Part shown: positions 22,901 through 33,500 of the stretch, one piece after another
Layout: each line of letters begins with the position of its first letter
Numbering within the stretch: position 1 is the first letter of the stretch
Position numbers and translations under genes: made by a program
Notes under the pieces: model-generated
Told to the model about the DNA's origin: nothing
What the model saw: the letters and a program-made list of their open reading frames with translations, nothing else
Databases searched by the model: none
Assembly (NCBI GenBank): GCA_012064415.1
Contig: SSNU01000043.1
Coordinates: 152,201 to 216,200 of the forward strand
Source: Gyrodactylus bullatarudis
Taxonomy: Eukaryota; Platyhelminthes; Monogenea; Gyrodactylidea; Gyrodactylidae
DNA: 64,000 bases
Direction of reading: 5' to 3'

Positions 22901-23915
22901 ACATGGGAGTAGTAACTGTTTCCATCTGAAAATAATATTTTTATTCTAAACTGTTCAGAAATATTGATTAGAGAAATGATGAAAATTTTTTTTTCACACA
23001 CGCAAACCATTCAGGGTTAAAAAGTCATTAATATAAAAATATAGATTCTAAAACGAAATATTATCTTTCAAATCTTATCAGAGTATTTCCTTCAAATTTT
23101 GAATGAATAAATTCGAAAAAATCTGTATTTCAAAGCTCACTTGTTCTTGGAGTGCCTTTCTCTCTGAGAGAGTCCAATTGGAATTGGGAAAATGGCATTC
23201 AGTGGTTGCACTGCCAAAGTCGCATAATTTAATCATCATTTGATTGGATATTAAAAGATTTTCTATTTTCAAGTCTCTATGAATAAGTTTCTCGGATCTG
23301 TTGTGAAGGAACTCAACAGCGAGAGATGTCTGATAAAATATTTTGAGTATGTTATCCATACTCAATAAATAATTGGAATGAGGAGTTGGCATGAATTGTG
23401 ATACATCACCCAGGGCACATAATTCAGTAACAATGAGAAATTCGTTCATTTTCTCATGGGTATCCGACTTAATTCTAGCAGCGTAAAAAAATTCAAGAAT
23501 ATGCGGATGATTTGTAAGCATTTTCTGAAAAAGGAATGAAAAAGTATATTCACAAAATATTATTCAAAGTTGTTGTATTTTTAATATTCAATTGATTTTT
23601 GCATACCATGAATTTAATTTCCTGATAAATCACATTTTGAGATTCACTGCTTTGTACTAAAATGCGCTAGAAAAATAAAGAGTAATAAAATTACCTTGAT
23701 AGCACAGGATTTATTCGATGATAATTCGCTCGCCTCATAAATTAAGGAAAAACCTCCTGAAAGTTAAAAAATAAAAGGATACCTTTAGCTATTAATCTTT
23801 TGATTTTAAGCTGCTTTCCAGAGACTTCTAACGTTTTCCCTGTGTAATTGGAATAATTTTTCAGCGAGCTTGCATTTGAAATGAAATTGAAAGCTGATTT
23901 TATAAAATCTCCCAT
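13909..23915 (-). CDS. GAK: cyclin-G-associated kinase / auxilin (GAK)
   Basis: The gene has 18 exons. Exons 1-6 (23915-22329) encode an AAK1/GAK-type Ser/Thr kinase: glycine loop IAKGGFSLIYEA, catalytic lysine in CAIK, HRDLKIENLL, CDFGSAT, ETMDIWALGCILFY. Exons 7-9 (21974-18975) form the PTEN-like domain; the P-loop reads CDDGRNLCG and lacks the C-x5-R arginine, so it is a pseudophosphatase as in auxilins. Exons 10-13 (18906-18015) are the C2 domain. Exons 14-16 (17281-17197, 16711-16372, 15194-14956) hold DIFDVL, NDWFGF, NPF and DDLL motifs for clathrin/AP2/EH binding. Exons 17-18 (14226-14053, 13992-13909) encode the J domain with HPD. It acts with Hsc70 in clathrin uncoating. The intron after exon 9 starts with GC; introns 1 and 2 are 26 and 28 nt, others up to 2.5 kb and transposon-laden. 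Confidence 0.95.
16243..16305. repeat. short TTAA-bounded imperfect inverted repeat
   Basis: TTAA followed by CCCTCTTCGA at the left and TCGAAGGAG followed by TTAA at the right gives a 55-bp piggyBac-like remnant in a GAK intron. It is short and could be chance. Confidence 0.3.
17442..17730. mobile_element. fold-back element carrying a hammerhead ribozyme
   Basis: The left arm (17442-17542) and right arm (17641-17730) are imperfect inverted repeats sharing GGAGATTGT-TTCTCACACC, AGATGTTAG-TTCGGAT and CAAGTGTCGATTCCATAA. The roughly 98-bp loop between them holds a complete hammerhead motif on the minus strand. It lies in the GAK intron between exons 13 and 14. No coding capacity is seen, so it is non-autonomous. 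Confidence 0.75.
17545..17600 (-). ncRNA. hammerhead ribozyme, conventional stem II
   Basis: On the minus strand CUGACGAG is followed by stem II (GUCC, loop UAAUGA, GGAC), then GAAAC, a minimal stem III (AC-AC-GU) and the cleavage triplet GUC. Stem I pairs UGUA with UAUA and, after an asymmetric 7-nt bulge (UCUGCCA), AUGG with CCAU. All invariant core nucleotides (CUGANGA, GAA, UH) are present. The bulge in stem I opposite loop II is where natural hammerheads make their activating contact. Orientation is the sense strand of GAK, so the motif is transcribed in the GAK pre-mRNA intron. Confidence 0.85.
20017..20069 (-). ncRNA. hammerhead ribozyme, small PLE type (mirror copy)
   Basis: This is the exact mirror of the motif at 20264-20316. 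GUCGGU pairs with ACCGAC in the loop, stem I is GGGU/ACCC, the core is CUGAUGA and GAA, stem III is AAUA/UAUU and the cleavage nucleotide is C. It reads in the sense direction of GAK. Confidence 0.8.
20264..20316 (+). ncRNA. hammerhead ribozyme, small PLE type
   Basis: Order of parts: GUCGGU, 3-nt linker, stem I GGGU, core CUGAUGA, 8-nt loop GAACCGAC, GAA, stem III AAUA...UAUU with a self-complementary GAGCUC in its loop, cleavage nucleotide C, stem I ACCC. GUCGGU is complementary to ACCGAC in the loop. Every core position is intact. Confidence 0.82.
20755..20801 (+). ncRNA. hammerhead ribozyme, small PLE type, partly decayed
   Basis: GGCAU, 4-nt linker, stem I AGA, core CUGAUGA, 8-nt loop GUAUGCCU, GAA, stem III AUA...UAU enclosing AGCGCU, cleavage nucleotide C, then UCU. 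Loop AUGCC pairs with upstream GGCAU. It is a sequence relative of the motif at 48.9 kb. Stem I is short. It starts 9 bp beyond the right TA flank of the Tc1-like element. Confidence 0.68.
22051..22240. mobile_element. piggyBac-like MITE
   Basis: A 190-bp segment is flanked by TTAA on both sides (22047-22050 and 22241-22244), with ends CCCTTT and AAAGGG and a subterminal GCGGTTATTTTATGACCCC. TTAA target duplication with CCC/GGG ends indicates a non-autonomous piggyBac-type element in the GAK intron between exons 6 and 7. Confidence 0.65.
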
Positions 23916-23984
23916 AAATAATTAATTTTGAGCGAAATTGAAGACTTAAACAAGTTAGATGTTTGTGTAGTATCCTTTCTTTGA
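23916..23984. promoter_or_regulatory. bidirectional promoter GAK / YPEL5
   Basis: Only 69 bp lie between the two divergent start codons, so both genes must be driven from here or from within each other. Confidence 0.6.
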
Positions 23985-24403
23985 ATGGGTCTCATATTCT
24001 ATGAACATATCGGAGGGACAAGAATAATTCTGTGTAAACAATGCGAGAACCCGCTAACAAATCGCAACGAAATACTCAGTACGAGGTTTACAGGTGCTAC
24101 AGGTCGTGCTTTTCTATTCAATAAGGTTGTAAATATTAAATTCACCGATATTCAAGTTAGTTTGATATTTTATTTGTTAAATTATTGATGCTCGATTGTT
24201 ATAATTATTTTGGTATATAGGACAGAGTCATGCTTACCGGTAGGCATTTAGTTAGGGATGTTCAGTGTCTCCGTTGTAATACTAAACTTGGCTGGATGTA
24301 TGAACATGCTATGGAAGAAAGTCAGCGCTATAAGGAAGGCAAAGTTATACTTGAAAGAGCTCTGGTTATGGAAACAGAAGGATTTTCTGAACTTTGTTGG
24401 TGA
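23985..24403 (+). CDS. YPEL5: yippee-like protein 5
   Basis: Two exons, 23985-24155 and 24221-24403 (65-nt intron), give 117 residues against about 121 in vertebrate YPEL5. The yippee domain fills the protein: [14 protein letters not shown], zinc pair CKQC near residue 18, [19 protein letters not shown], then [12 protein letters not shown] with second zinc pair CLRC, and LGWMYEHA. The C-terminus [18 protein letters not shown] is YPEL5-specific rather than YPEL1-4. YPEL5 is a partner of the CTLH/GID E3 ligase in other animals. The gene is head-to-head with GAK and tail-to-tail with frataxin (80 bp between stops). Confidence 0.96.
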
Positions 24404-24483
24404 TAATCTTAACACTTTTATGATACTAACTACTTTTTTCAAAACTAATATCAGAAATATAAGTTATATTTTTCTCTAAAATA

Positions 24484-24924
24484 TCATGTTCTATTTTTTT
24501 CAATAAATACTTCAATTTCTTTAAGTAACACATCATCCAATTCATCTTTCTCTTCTCTGACATTGATCCATTTATCAGTTTCTTCAACATAAGTGTACCT
24601 TTTAGGTCCGGATATGGGCGAGGATACCCATATTTGTTCATTCGGAGAATTTTTGTTTAGTACAAATGTGTCCTGGCCAATTTTAACAGTTAAAACTCCA
24701 TCAGAGCACTTTACATCTGAGATATTATCCACTTCGACTATCAAGTTGTCAACTTTTTCTGAGAGGCTCTCCAATTTATCAATGACAAGTTTTTCAAAAT
24801 CATGTTTGATATTTTTCGAAATGTCTCTAACGGTTATTTGAAATACAGATTCTGCGTGCACATTATTGTAATTAAGTATATTTTTGCTGCAAGACCGAAA
24901 AATTTTGCAACCTAATTTTAACAT
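24484..24924 (-). CDS. FXN: frataxin
   Basis: This is an intronless frame of 146 residues from the first ATG (open five codons further but without ATG). A basic leader (MLKLGCKIFRSCSKN) fits mitochondrial import. The frataxin fold follows: an acidic helix (EKLVIDKLESLSEKVDNLIVE), then ISDVKCSDGVLTVKIG, FVLNKNSPNEQIWVSSPISG and GPKRYTYVEETDKWINVRE, with the conserved N-K-P-N-QIW-SSP-SGP-R block. It assists iron-sulfur cluster assembly in the matrix. The start is 94 bp from that of EIF2B2 on the other strand. Confidence 0.95.
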   Translation of the reverse strand: MLKLGCKIFRSCSKNILNYNNVHAESVFQITVRDISKNIKHDFEKLVIDKLESLSEKVDNLIVEVDNISDVKCSDGVLTVKIGQDTFVLNKNSPNEQIWVSSPISGPKRYTYVEETDKWINVREEKDELDDVLLKEIEVFIEKNRT

Positions 24925-25018
24925 AACAACTTTTGACAAGTTTTTATATCAAGACTTTAAATAGAGACAATATTCAAATAATTTGATAATTTATTTTTCA
25001 ATAAAAATAAGCAGTGAG
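24925..25018. promoter_or_regulatory. bidirectional promoter FXN / EIF2B2
   Basis: 94 bp lie between divergent start codons; the sequence is AT-rich with no convincing TATA box. Confidence 0.55.
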
Positions 25019-26315
25019 ATGTCCGTAGATTCTGAATTTCTATTTCCTCATTTAAATACCAAACTTACGATACCAAAAAGAGCAAAGTAATTCCAATCGA
25101 CTAAACTTTGAAAAAGACCATCAGATAAAAAAAATAATTTCAATTTTGTTGACTCGTTAATTTCCATCATTAAATCCAATAAGTGGAATATTGTCAAGTA
25201 AAAAGAAATTTAAACTGATTTTGAAGAGATTTGTTAGATAATTTACTAAAATTTGGATCCAAGTCTATAAAGAATGAATCATCCACAATTCATCTGAATA
25301 TTTTGTTAAGAGTCCTGAAACTCATCCGAGAAGAGGCCTTAAAGTTTCACCAAGGTCAAAGCGCAGATTTCGAGGAAAATCTTACAGTAAATGATTTTTT
25401 GTTAAATTAATCTAGAATCGTCTATTTGCAATGGGAACACAAGATTATTGTCTTGTTAAGCGCCTTGATATTCTAGACAATATCTTGACCGCAATTAGTG
25501 AATTCCACGAGGATCTACTTCAATCTGAAGATTCTGTTGCAATGTTAAGTTTAGATTTTCTCCACTCGGACGAGTTGATTTTGACAATAGGTTACTCGAA
25601 AGAAGTTTTTGCTTTTCTTAGTAACGCCGCTGAAAATAAGAGAAAACCGAAGGTATTTGTAGCTGAAACGTTTCCAAAAGGAGATAGTCTTGAAATGGTC
25701 GAGGATTTGTCCAAGCTAAACATTTATTCGATCCTGATTCCCTTTAGTCACATCTATTCCCTCATGACCAAGGTTAACAAAGTCATTATCGATTGTTACT
25801 CTGTTTTCATTGATGGGACGATACGATGTCAGGCGGGAACTCTTTCTATTATCCAGGCAGCGAAAAAGTTTAGTGTTCCCATTTACGTATGCCTTCCAAG
25901 TTATAAGCTTATTCCGTATCCTCCATTTTTCCATTTGTCAAAAGTTTCAGAAAAAACCTTTCCTGAAGATTCTTCAAATCATACTACTCTAAATGAGTTT
26001 AGCAGTAAACGTATGTCTAAAATACTTTTTAATTCATTTAATCTAAAAAACTCAAAATATTCTCCAACAGGTCTTGAGGATGACATAAATGCATACTATT
26101 CAAGAGTCATGACACTTCCCTATGATAGTAAAGAACTCCTCAGACTTGACGATCCATTGGTGAATTTATGGTCTCCCAAGTTTGATTATATACCAAGTGG
26201 GAACGTTGACCTCTTCATTACAAGCCAGGGTGGCCAATCACCATCTTATCTCTATGCTATGGCCAGGGAATTCTTTCATCCCAGTGATATTGCCTCAGCT
26301 AAGAATTTCTTTTAA
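25019..26315 (+). CDS. EIF2B2: translation initiation factor eIF2B subunit beta
   Basis: There are four exons: 25019-25086, 25117-25197, 25227-25386 and 25416-26315, with introns of only 30, 29 and 29 nt, giving 402 residues. The splicing is supported by continuous alignment to eIF2B-beta: FVDSLISIIKSNKW, LLDNLLKFGSKSIKNE, LNILLRVLKLIREEALKFHQ in the N-terminal helical part, then LHSDELILTIGYSKEVFAFL, VFVAETFPKGDSLEM, KVNKVIIDCYSVFIDGTIRCQAGTLSI-type block and FDYIPSGNVDLFITSQGG with YAMAREFFHP at the end. It is a regulatory subunit of the decameric exchange factor for eIF2. Reading only the large last frame would lose 137 N-terminal residues. AATAAA lies about 30 bp past the stop. Confidence 0.92.
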
Positions 26316-27567
26316 TTCTAAACCACCATACTGAATTCTCAACCCAATAAATGTACGAAAATTACATTGTTTTCTTTTTAACGACCTTTAAAGGAGTAAG
26401 AATCAAACTAGAATCAAAGAGAATTATGGAAACATGAATATTTAAAATAAGTAATTAAAATTTTGGTAAATTTTGATATGAATTAACATGAAAATTTTGG
26501 TCGTGTAATGATTTTTAATGCATCCAATTTTTTCTCTCACTTTTGAATAAAAATTGAATCCATTAAAATTAATTCACCTGCGTTTAAAGTCCCTTTTATC
26601 ACTTTTTTAAGAGACCACATAATTTAATGCTCTCCAAAATCAGCCTCAAGGCTAGCAACACGAACCAAATAATAATTCATAAGAATACATACTTCAGAGA
26701 CGATCTACCTCGTAGATTAGCGTTGGAGAAATGCCTTATTTACTATTACTTTTATACCCCATACAAAAATTTTATGAGCAACATTTTCAATTAACTGAAG
26801 ACTGATTAAGAGAGTTAATCCAGTGGTCTGGATGTAACACTAAAAAAAGGTATTTCTTCACTGCTAGGTCATAAATTAGAGAGTCTTATTTCTGAGGCAA
26901 GGTGTATTAGAATTAGAAATGCAAGAATAAAATTTTGAAAATTAAAAAAATAAAGTTTCTTCGTGAAAAATAAGGTTTTATCATGGAGAATTATTGAGAA
27001 TTACAATTCGATCAATAAATTAAGGTGTGATAGAATCTTGTCTTCTTTTATCAAAAATGAACAGAAAATTCATCTTTAGGGGAAGATTGTAAAGGATTCT
27101 TGTGTACATTGGTTCGAAAAGAAGAAAATCTGGTTAGAATTTTGCCAAAATTTATTAAGCTCTTTCTTTACTAGGTGTGTGTTGGCGGGGAGATTAAAAA
27201 AACAACAGAATCGGGAATTAAAGTTGAGATTACAACAAGTTGAGCCATCTCGCAATTGACACAAAAATAGTAGTAGTTGACCTCTTAAAACTTCAGAGGG
27301 GCTAGAGAGTGGTTATTAATGCCACAATTTCTCTCTTTGATTCTACAAGTAATCATTACTTAGTAATGGAGGAATCGAATTGTATTTTATTACTTTAGGA
27401 CAGTAAAAAGAATTGAAACAAAATCCCTTTTAAATTTCCTTTGATGTTCAAGATCGGTCTGAGTGGGAAATAAAATTCATTCAACACGTGATCTGTTCCC
27501 AGTGAGAATGTTGGCCTGTCAAAGTGTTTTGAAGATTGGTTTGTCCTTAACTCGATGCAAGATCATG
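26316..27567. other. intergenic, no gene recognised
   Basis: AT-rich sequence between the convergent EIF2B2 and DEG/ENaC genes. No coding, RNA or transposon signal is convincing. Confidence 0.45.
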
Positions 27568-30500
27568 TTAAACACTTCTAGGCTTATTATGGCTTTGGTT
27601 GGATCTTTTACATTTTTTTGTAATGTACAAATATGAAAATTCTATGATTTCAACAAAGAATGACGTCGTTAGGCCGATAGAAAGCGAACAGATTCCTCCG
27701 ATTCGAGAAATTAATACTGAAATATCTGATACCAGGCGTTCCTCTTCAACAATTGTATCAAAGTTTTGACGCTTCAGCCGAATGTGGGTATAGTGATGGG
27801 AATCTTCAAAATTCAACGTATCATCAACCACTTCGTTCTCGGTGGAAGACTGTTCAATTTGACTTTTAATAAACCTTTTCGTCTCGCTGAGCGAGTCGCT
27901 TCCAACTGCCCGGTATAATTCTTTGAAATTTTTTAAATTTGACACAGATGGTTTCCATACGGAAAAGCTGGCTGAAATTTTGTATTCATATTGAGTGCAT
28001 CGTCGAAAACAATGTTCATGACTTGATTCTGTTCCCAAAACATTTCCTATGCATACTAGACGATTTCTAAACTCTTCCAGACTCTCCAACGAATGGTTCT
28101 TAGGAAGTTTTGAGCAAAATGATATTTCATCGAATTGTTGAGGTGTTTCAAACGGTACTGGATTCTCAGTTATGGCACATTTACATTCCTTAATAATTTT
28201 CAGGTTGTTCTGCATATTCTCACATTTCTCAGAACTACTGATATACTTGCCAGCCATGTGGGTTATTTTCTCCACTTCATCTGTACAATAATTTATCGGG
28301 GTCTTTAGGGAAACTCGCTTGTGTGTACGGAAGAATAGTTCATTCATCTTCCCAGCCTGTAGGTTCATGCCATGTTGGTCCATATCTGGATATGTCTTGT
28401 ACTCATGGACTACCTAAAGTTGAAAAAATAGTTCAATAAAAATATCCGAAAATCTACTTTAAATTTTAAAAGATCCGAGAATTATTTAAATTTAATCGAT
28501 TTCAAGCAGTGAGATTGATCAAACAATAACACAGTCTTACATGGAAATGATATTTTCCACTTTGGTAGAGAATTTTTCGCTGATTATTATCACAATTAGA
28601 CAAGAAAATAGCTATAGATAAATTTTCAACTTTGACGTTAAATAGTTAAAAAATCCTGCAAGTTGGGTTTTCAGTTTTTACCTAATAATTCGAACACTAT
28701 TGTTTTTATGAAGAAAATATCTGCAAAATCAGCGAAAATTTCTCTACAAGTCTTCCCAAAAGTCTTCAGCATGTCCAACTTTATATCAATGAGCTTTATG
28801 CATAAAAAATAATACAGTATTAGTTATAATTAACACCAAATGTGCATTTCTCGAAATTTCATCAAAATTTTGTAAATTATTCAAACTGTAATCATTTTCA
28901 ATTTTGAATATGTATGATTGACATCAGGTAACAAGATGATAATTTCTATAGCGTGCAAATTGCAAAATTTTAGATAGAAAATACGTAATTTGTCAGAAAT
29001 AAGAACCACTTGGAAACCACCAAGTGGCAAGAGGAAGTTTTTGGTCTGTCGGAAGTCCATCAAAGGGCACTTTAAATTTAAAGAGGTTCTATTAGTGATT
29101 GACGAATCCAAGAAAAAAACCATATAATTTTCCTCTAGCAAGATGTGGGGAACAATATCAGTTTGTCTATGAGACTACAGTAGTAGGGGAGGAAGTGAAT
29201 GAAAGAGAGAGAGAGACACACACACACACACACACTACTTATTGCAAAATTGATTGATACATTTTAATTTAAAAACAAAACTAAACTGAATTTATTTATC
29301 TGAAATAAAGGAATAATAAATAGAGAAAATTATGTCCCCGTCCTAGAATGTACATGATGAATCTATGCTTGGCATACATTTATATTTATATAAAAGTGAA
29401 CAAAAAATTGTTTGTATACGGGTAAAATTGAAAATTTGTTTAGGAGTATATTTCTTTGAAATGAAATTTCTATATAGTGAAAAAAATATTCATCTTACAC
29501 ATTTCATTGTAACATTGTACAGTATGAGAGAGTGGGAAATCAAAAGTGTGATAACATGCCTTGAAAAAAATTGTTACAGCAAAAGTAAGCGTGAAAGAAA
29601 TGGAAAAATTTGGATCACATCAAAATGATCAGTACGTTTTTATAGCCAATTCAAACGTGTGTAAAATTTGCCCAGGATAACGAAAGAAGGAGATAATGAA
29701 AGAATATAAAGCATATTTATGGGAAAGACAAGGCTGTATTAGAGTGAATACAAATTCATACGAATCAAGTCTTTAGATTTAAAATATTTTTCCCATTTGT
29801 AATTCCAAATCGAAAATATTTTGAGCGTATCGTCTTGATTCCCTTGGAAAATTAATAAAAGGTTGAATTAGAACATTCATCTTAATAATTTAGAAAATTG
29901 GAAGAAGATTTATTAAAACCAAATGTACACATTTCTTGAAGCATCATCAGTGGTAATTCTTCAAAAAAAGATATAAGTTAAAAGTTCATAATATTTTACA
30001 AATCATGAAAGAAATAGTAAAAGTTAGAATAAAATGTAAGCTGAAAAAAACCAAAACTCTCCAATAAATAGCAACAGCGGAGAGAAAAGAGAAAAAGTTC
30101 GCATTGGCCAAGGTAGTCGAGGAATAGTTTTTCTGAACACATTTCGATTAGGTTTATATAGGTTAATAAGAAATTTTTTTTTCTTTCACCCATACATCTA
30201 TGGTGTCATCATTAGGGTTTTTGTATAATACGGAAAAATTAGAAATTGAAGCTGTATGATCTTCTTGTCTAAGATGCCTTGTAACCGCAGTATCCTTCTT
30301 CAAATGATCCTCCGCTCGTGTAGATAATTTCCTAATCGTTCTACCTATATATGAGGCCATCGCTAGATTTGAGATTTACCGTATTTTCCATTGATTTTTT
30401 CTAAATTTTTTTTCTTTAGATCCTGAAAGTGGAACCTACGATCTAGATTCCAAAAAATCTTGATCAAATTCGATTTCTTGATGAAAAAATTTATAATTTT

Positions 30501-33500
30501 GTAAAAATCATAAATTCCCATCTTCATGTTAATTAGCTTTAAATAATTATGTCTAAACGTTTACTTTAACATTCGCTCAGATATCAGTTTAGTAATTTTC
30601 TTGTTTCTTCATTCATCTCTGGTTGTTTACACGAGCCTTCTATACAGGATATTCTAATTTAATATTCAAAAAATATAAAATCAATCCAGAACGATATACA
30701 ATTATTTGTTTGGCTACATCCGCATTAAAAATATTCTTTAACAGATATTTCATATTGTATGCGAATAAATAAATCATTTGAAATTAATAAAAAAAGAGAA
30801 TGCCAATTTTTTTGCGATTTTGTTGTACTGGGGATTGAAAGAAACTTGCTTTGTCAAAATATATATGAGGAAGTAGAATCTTTTTCTTCACAGATTGGGC
30901 TATTTTGAAACCTAGATCCCTGAGTGAAAAGAAATGGCTGAGAAGAAAATTTTTTCTTCAGGAGCAAAAGAAATCAATTTGTCCTCAAAACTACAGACTG
31001 AGAGCACAATCGAATTAAGAAGACATCTCTATAAATGTAATTTGTTTATCAATAAAATTTGGAACTAAGCTAAAACAAGCATTTATGCTAAATTTAGGAT
31101 GATTATTAATATATTAGATAGAATAATTCTCATGGAAAAAAAGCTAGACGAGAGAGAAAAATCTAATTAAAATTAATAAAGGTGTCAACTTGGTATCTCC
31201 CCCTCGTTGCCTCCTCTTTTTGTAGCTTGTTTTACACCACACACTGTCAAATTAATTTTGAAACTTGTCGAATGAAAGCGAGAAGAAGAAAACACTTTTT
31301 AATTCTTTGAAGAAATACTATTTTTAATTTTCATATTTTCCATGTAGCTATATAAATCCACGTTAACATGAAAATGAGAAAATTTATTATTTTTTACAAA
31401 AAAATCAGCATTTTTTTCTCGAAAGTCGAGGGAAAATAATATTTTAAATTCCATTATGAAAAAATTTATTTAAAGATTTCGAAAAAAATTCAATCTGACC
31501 AAAAATGGCCACTTTTTCTACTGTCGAAACCAACTTTTTATCAACTTCGATGATTTGAGGGAGTTTAATGCTGATATTCGGGATCAAAAAATTTCTAATT
31601 TGTCCGTAGAGGTTGACCTCTAAATTTATTGGCTTATTTCCTTATTCAAAATGGGTTCCCCTCTTAGTCCTCTTTTAGCTGATATCTTCTTAGGCTGGTT
31701 AGAACTACAGTCAATAACCAAGAGAGAAACAAGAATAGTGGAATGACAAATCAGACGTCATTATCAAAAATAGTGGAATGATATGGTGTATTCGAAGGTA
31801 TATAAGGCAATTTCATACCCTCACACACATCCATGTGTTTGACTCAGAATCTTAACATTGAAGTATAGGGAGAGTAATTATGATTAAGTCGTATGCAATG
31901 AAACCAGTAATTAGCAATTGAAGTTAATTTTTTAACATTACACAACAGAAAACAAGAGAGTTTACATGTTTTTCAAGGTTTATGATATGAGTCATATCTT
32001 ATTTTTCATTATTTTGTGTAAAATTGATAGAGTACTTTTTTTCCATCTTGGATCAACTGGTCAGGATGAAAAAATTTTCTTCTTGATCTGATCTAATTTC
32101 GAAGAGAAATTTTGTGTTGTCACTCTAAAACAAAAATTATATTTGTGTAAAATCTATTCTGGAAAAATTTCTCCCCTTCGATTTAACGTTAATTTTTGTT
32201 GCAAACGAATAAAGGATATCTTGAAAGCAGCAACAGATGAAAATCAATTTTGGAAGAAAAAATTATTTTTGATCAGGATCGGATCTCAAAACGTTGATCA
32301 CAAACGGGGTTTCTTTAGTTTTCTCAGAGAGTTTAATCAACGAAATAAAAATCGACCCTTACTCATGTCATCGACCGAGAAAATTAGATCAGATCAAGAA
32401 GAAAATTTTTTCATCCTGACCAGTTGATCCAAGATGGAAAAAAAGTACTCTATCAATTTTACACAAAATAATGAAAAATAAGATATGACTCATATCATAA
32501 ACCTTGAAAAACATGTAAACTCTCTTGTTTTCTGTTGTGTAATGTTAAAAAATTAACTTCAATTGCTAATTACTGGTTTCATTGCATACGACTTAATCAT
32601 AATTACCCTCCCTATACTTCAATGTTAAGATTCTGAGTCAAACACATGGATGTGTGTGAGGGTATGAAATTGCCTTATATACCTTCGAATACACCATATC
32701 ATTCCACTATTTTTGATAATGACGTCTGATTTGTCATTCCACTATTCTTGTTTCTCTCTTGGTTATTGACTGTAAATAAAATGTCTGAAACAATCAATTC
32801 TTTTACTGATGTTAACATCAGATATGTCGATGACACTTTTATTTTGATGAAGCCTAACGTATCATCAGATGATTTTATCTTAAAGATGAACTCTTTTTAT
32901 CCAAATATTAAGTTTACTATGGAAAAAGAATCTAATGATATTTTAAGCTTTTTAGATGTGAAACTAACCAGAAAAGAAGATGGGTCAATTAAAAGAAACA
33001 TTTTCAAGAAAAAGACTGACAATGGTAAATATCTCCATTATGCCAGTTTTAGTCCTGTTTCACATAAAGTTGGTTTAGTAATTGGCCTAGGAAAGAGGAT
33101 AAGAAAAATAGTGAGTCCAGAGGAAATACCTTAAGAAATAGAGAACACCAAGATATGTTTAATGGAAAACGGTTATCCTAATAAATTTGTGGACAAATTT
33201 ATCAACTTACCAGTCGATAGAGATGTCGTTGAAAACACAGATGAAGTTGAGAAAACCACGATTTTCATGAAACTTAATTTCAAAGGAGATGGTTTTAGTA
33301 CGATTTAAGAAGAAAGTTAACTAATCTCATTAATCAACATTATAACAACATACAATTGAAAATTTACTGAAACCTGAAGAGAAAACTCTATTGATTTATA
33401 AATTCCAATGTGACTGTGGAGCTACATATATAGGTCGTAAAATTAGGAAGTTATCAACTAGAGGGAACGATCATCTTAAGAAAGATACAGCGGTGACCAG

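Noticed and set aside
25431..26315. EIF2B2 starting at the ATG of the large last frame
   Set aside because: Upstream exons joined by 29-30 nt introns encode the conserved N-terminal helical part and end in an ATG at 25019.
32143..32427. Protein-coding gene in the centre of the 1.07-kb element
   Set aside because: Low-complexity frame overlapping an inverted-repeat arm, with no domain; it lies in a non-autonomous transposon.
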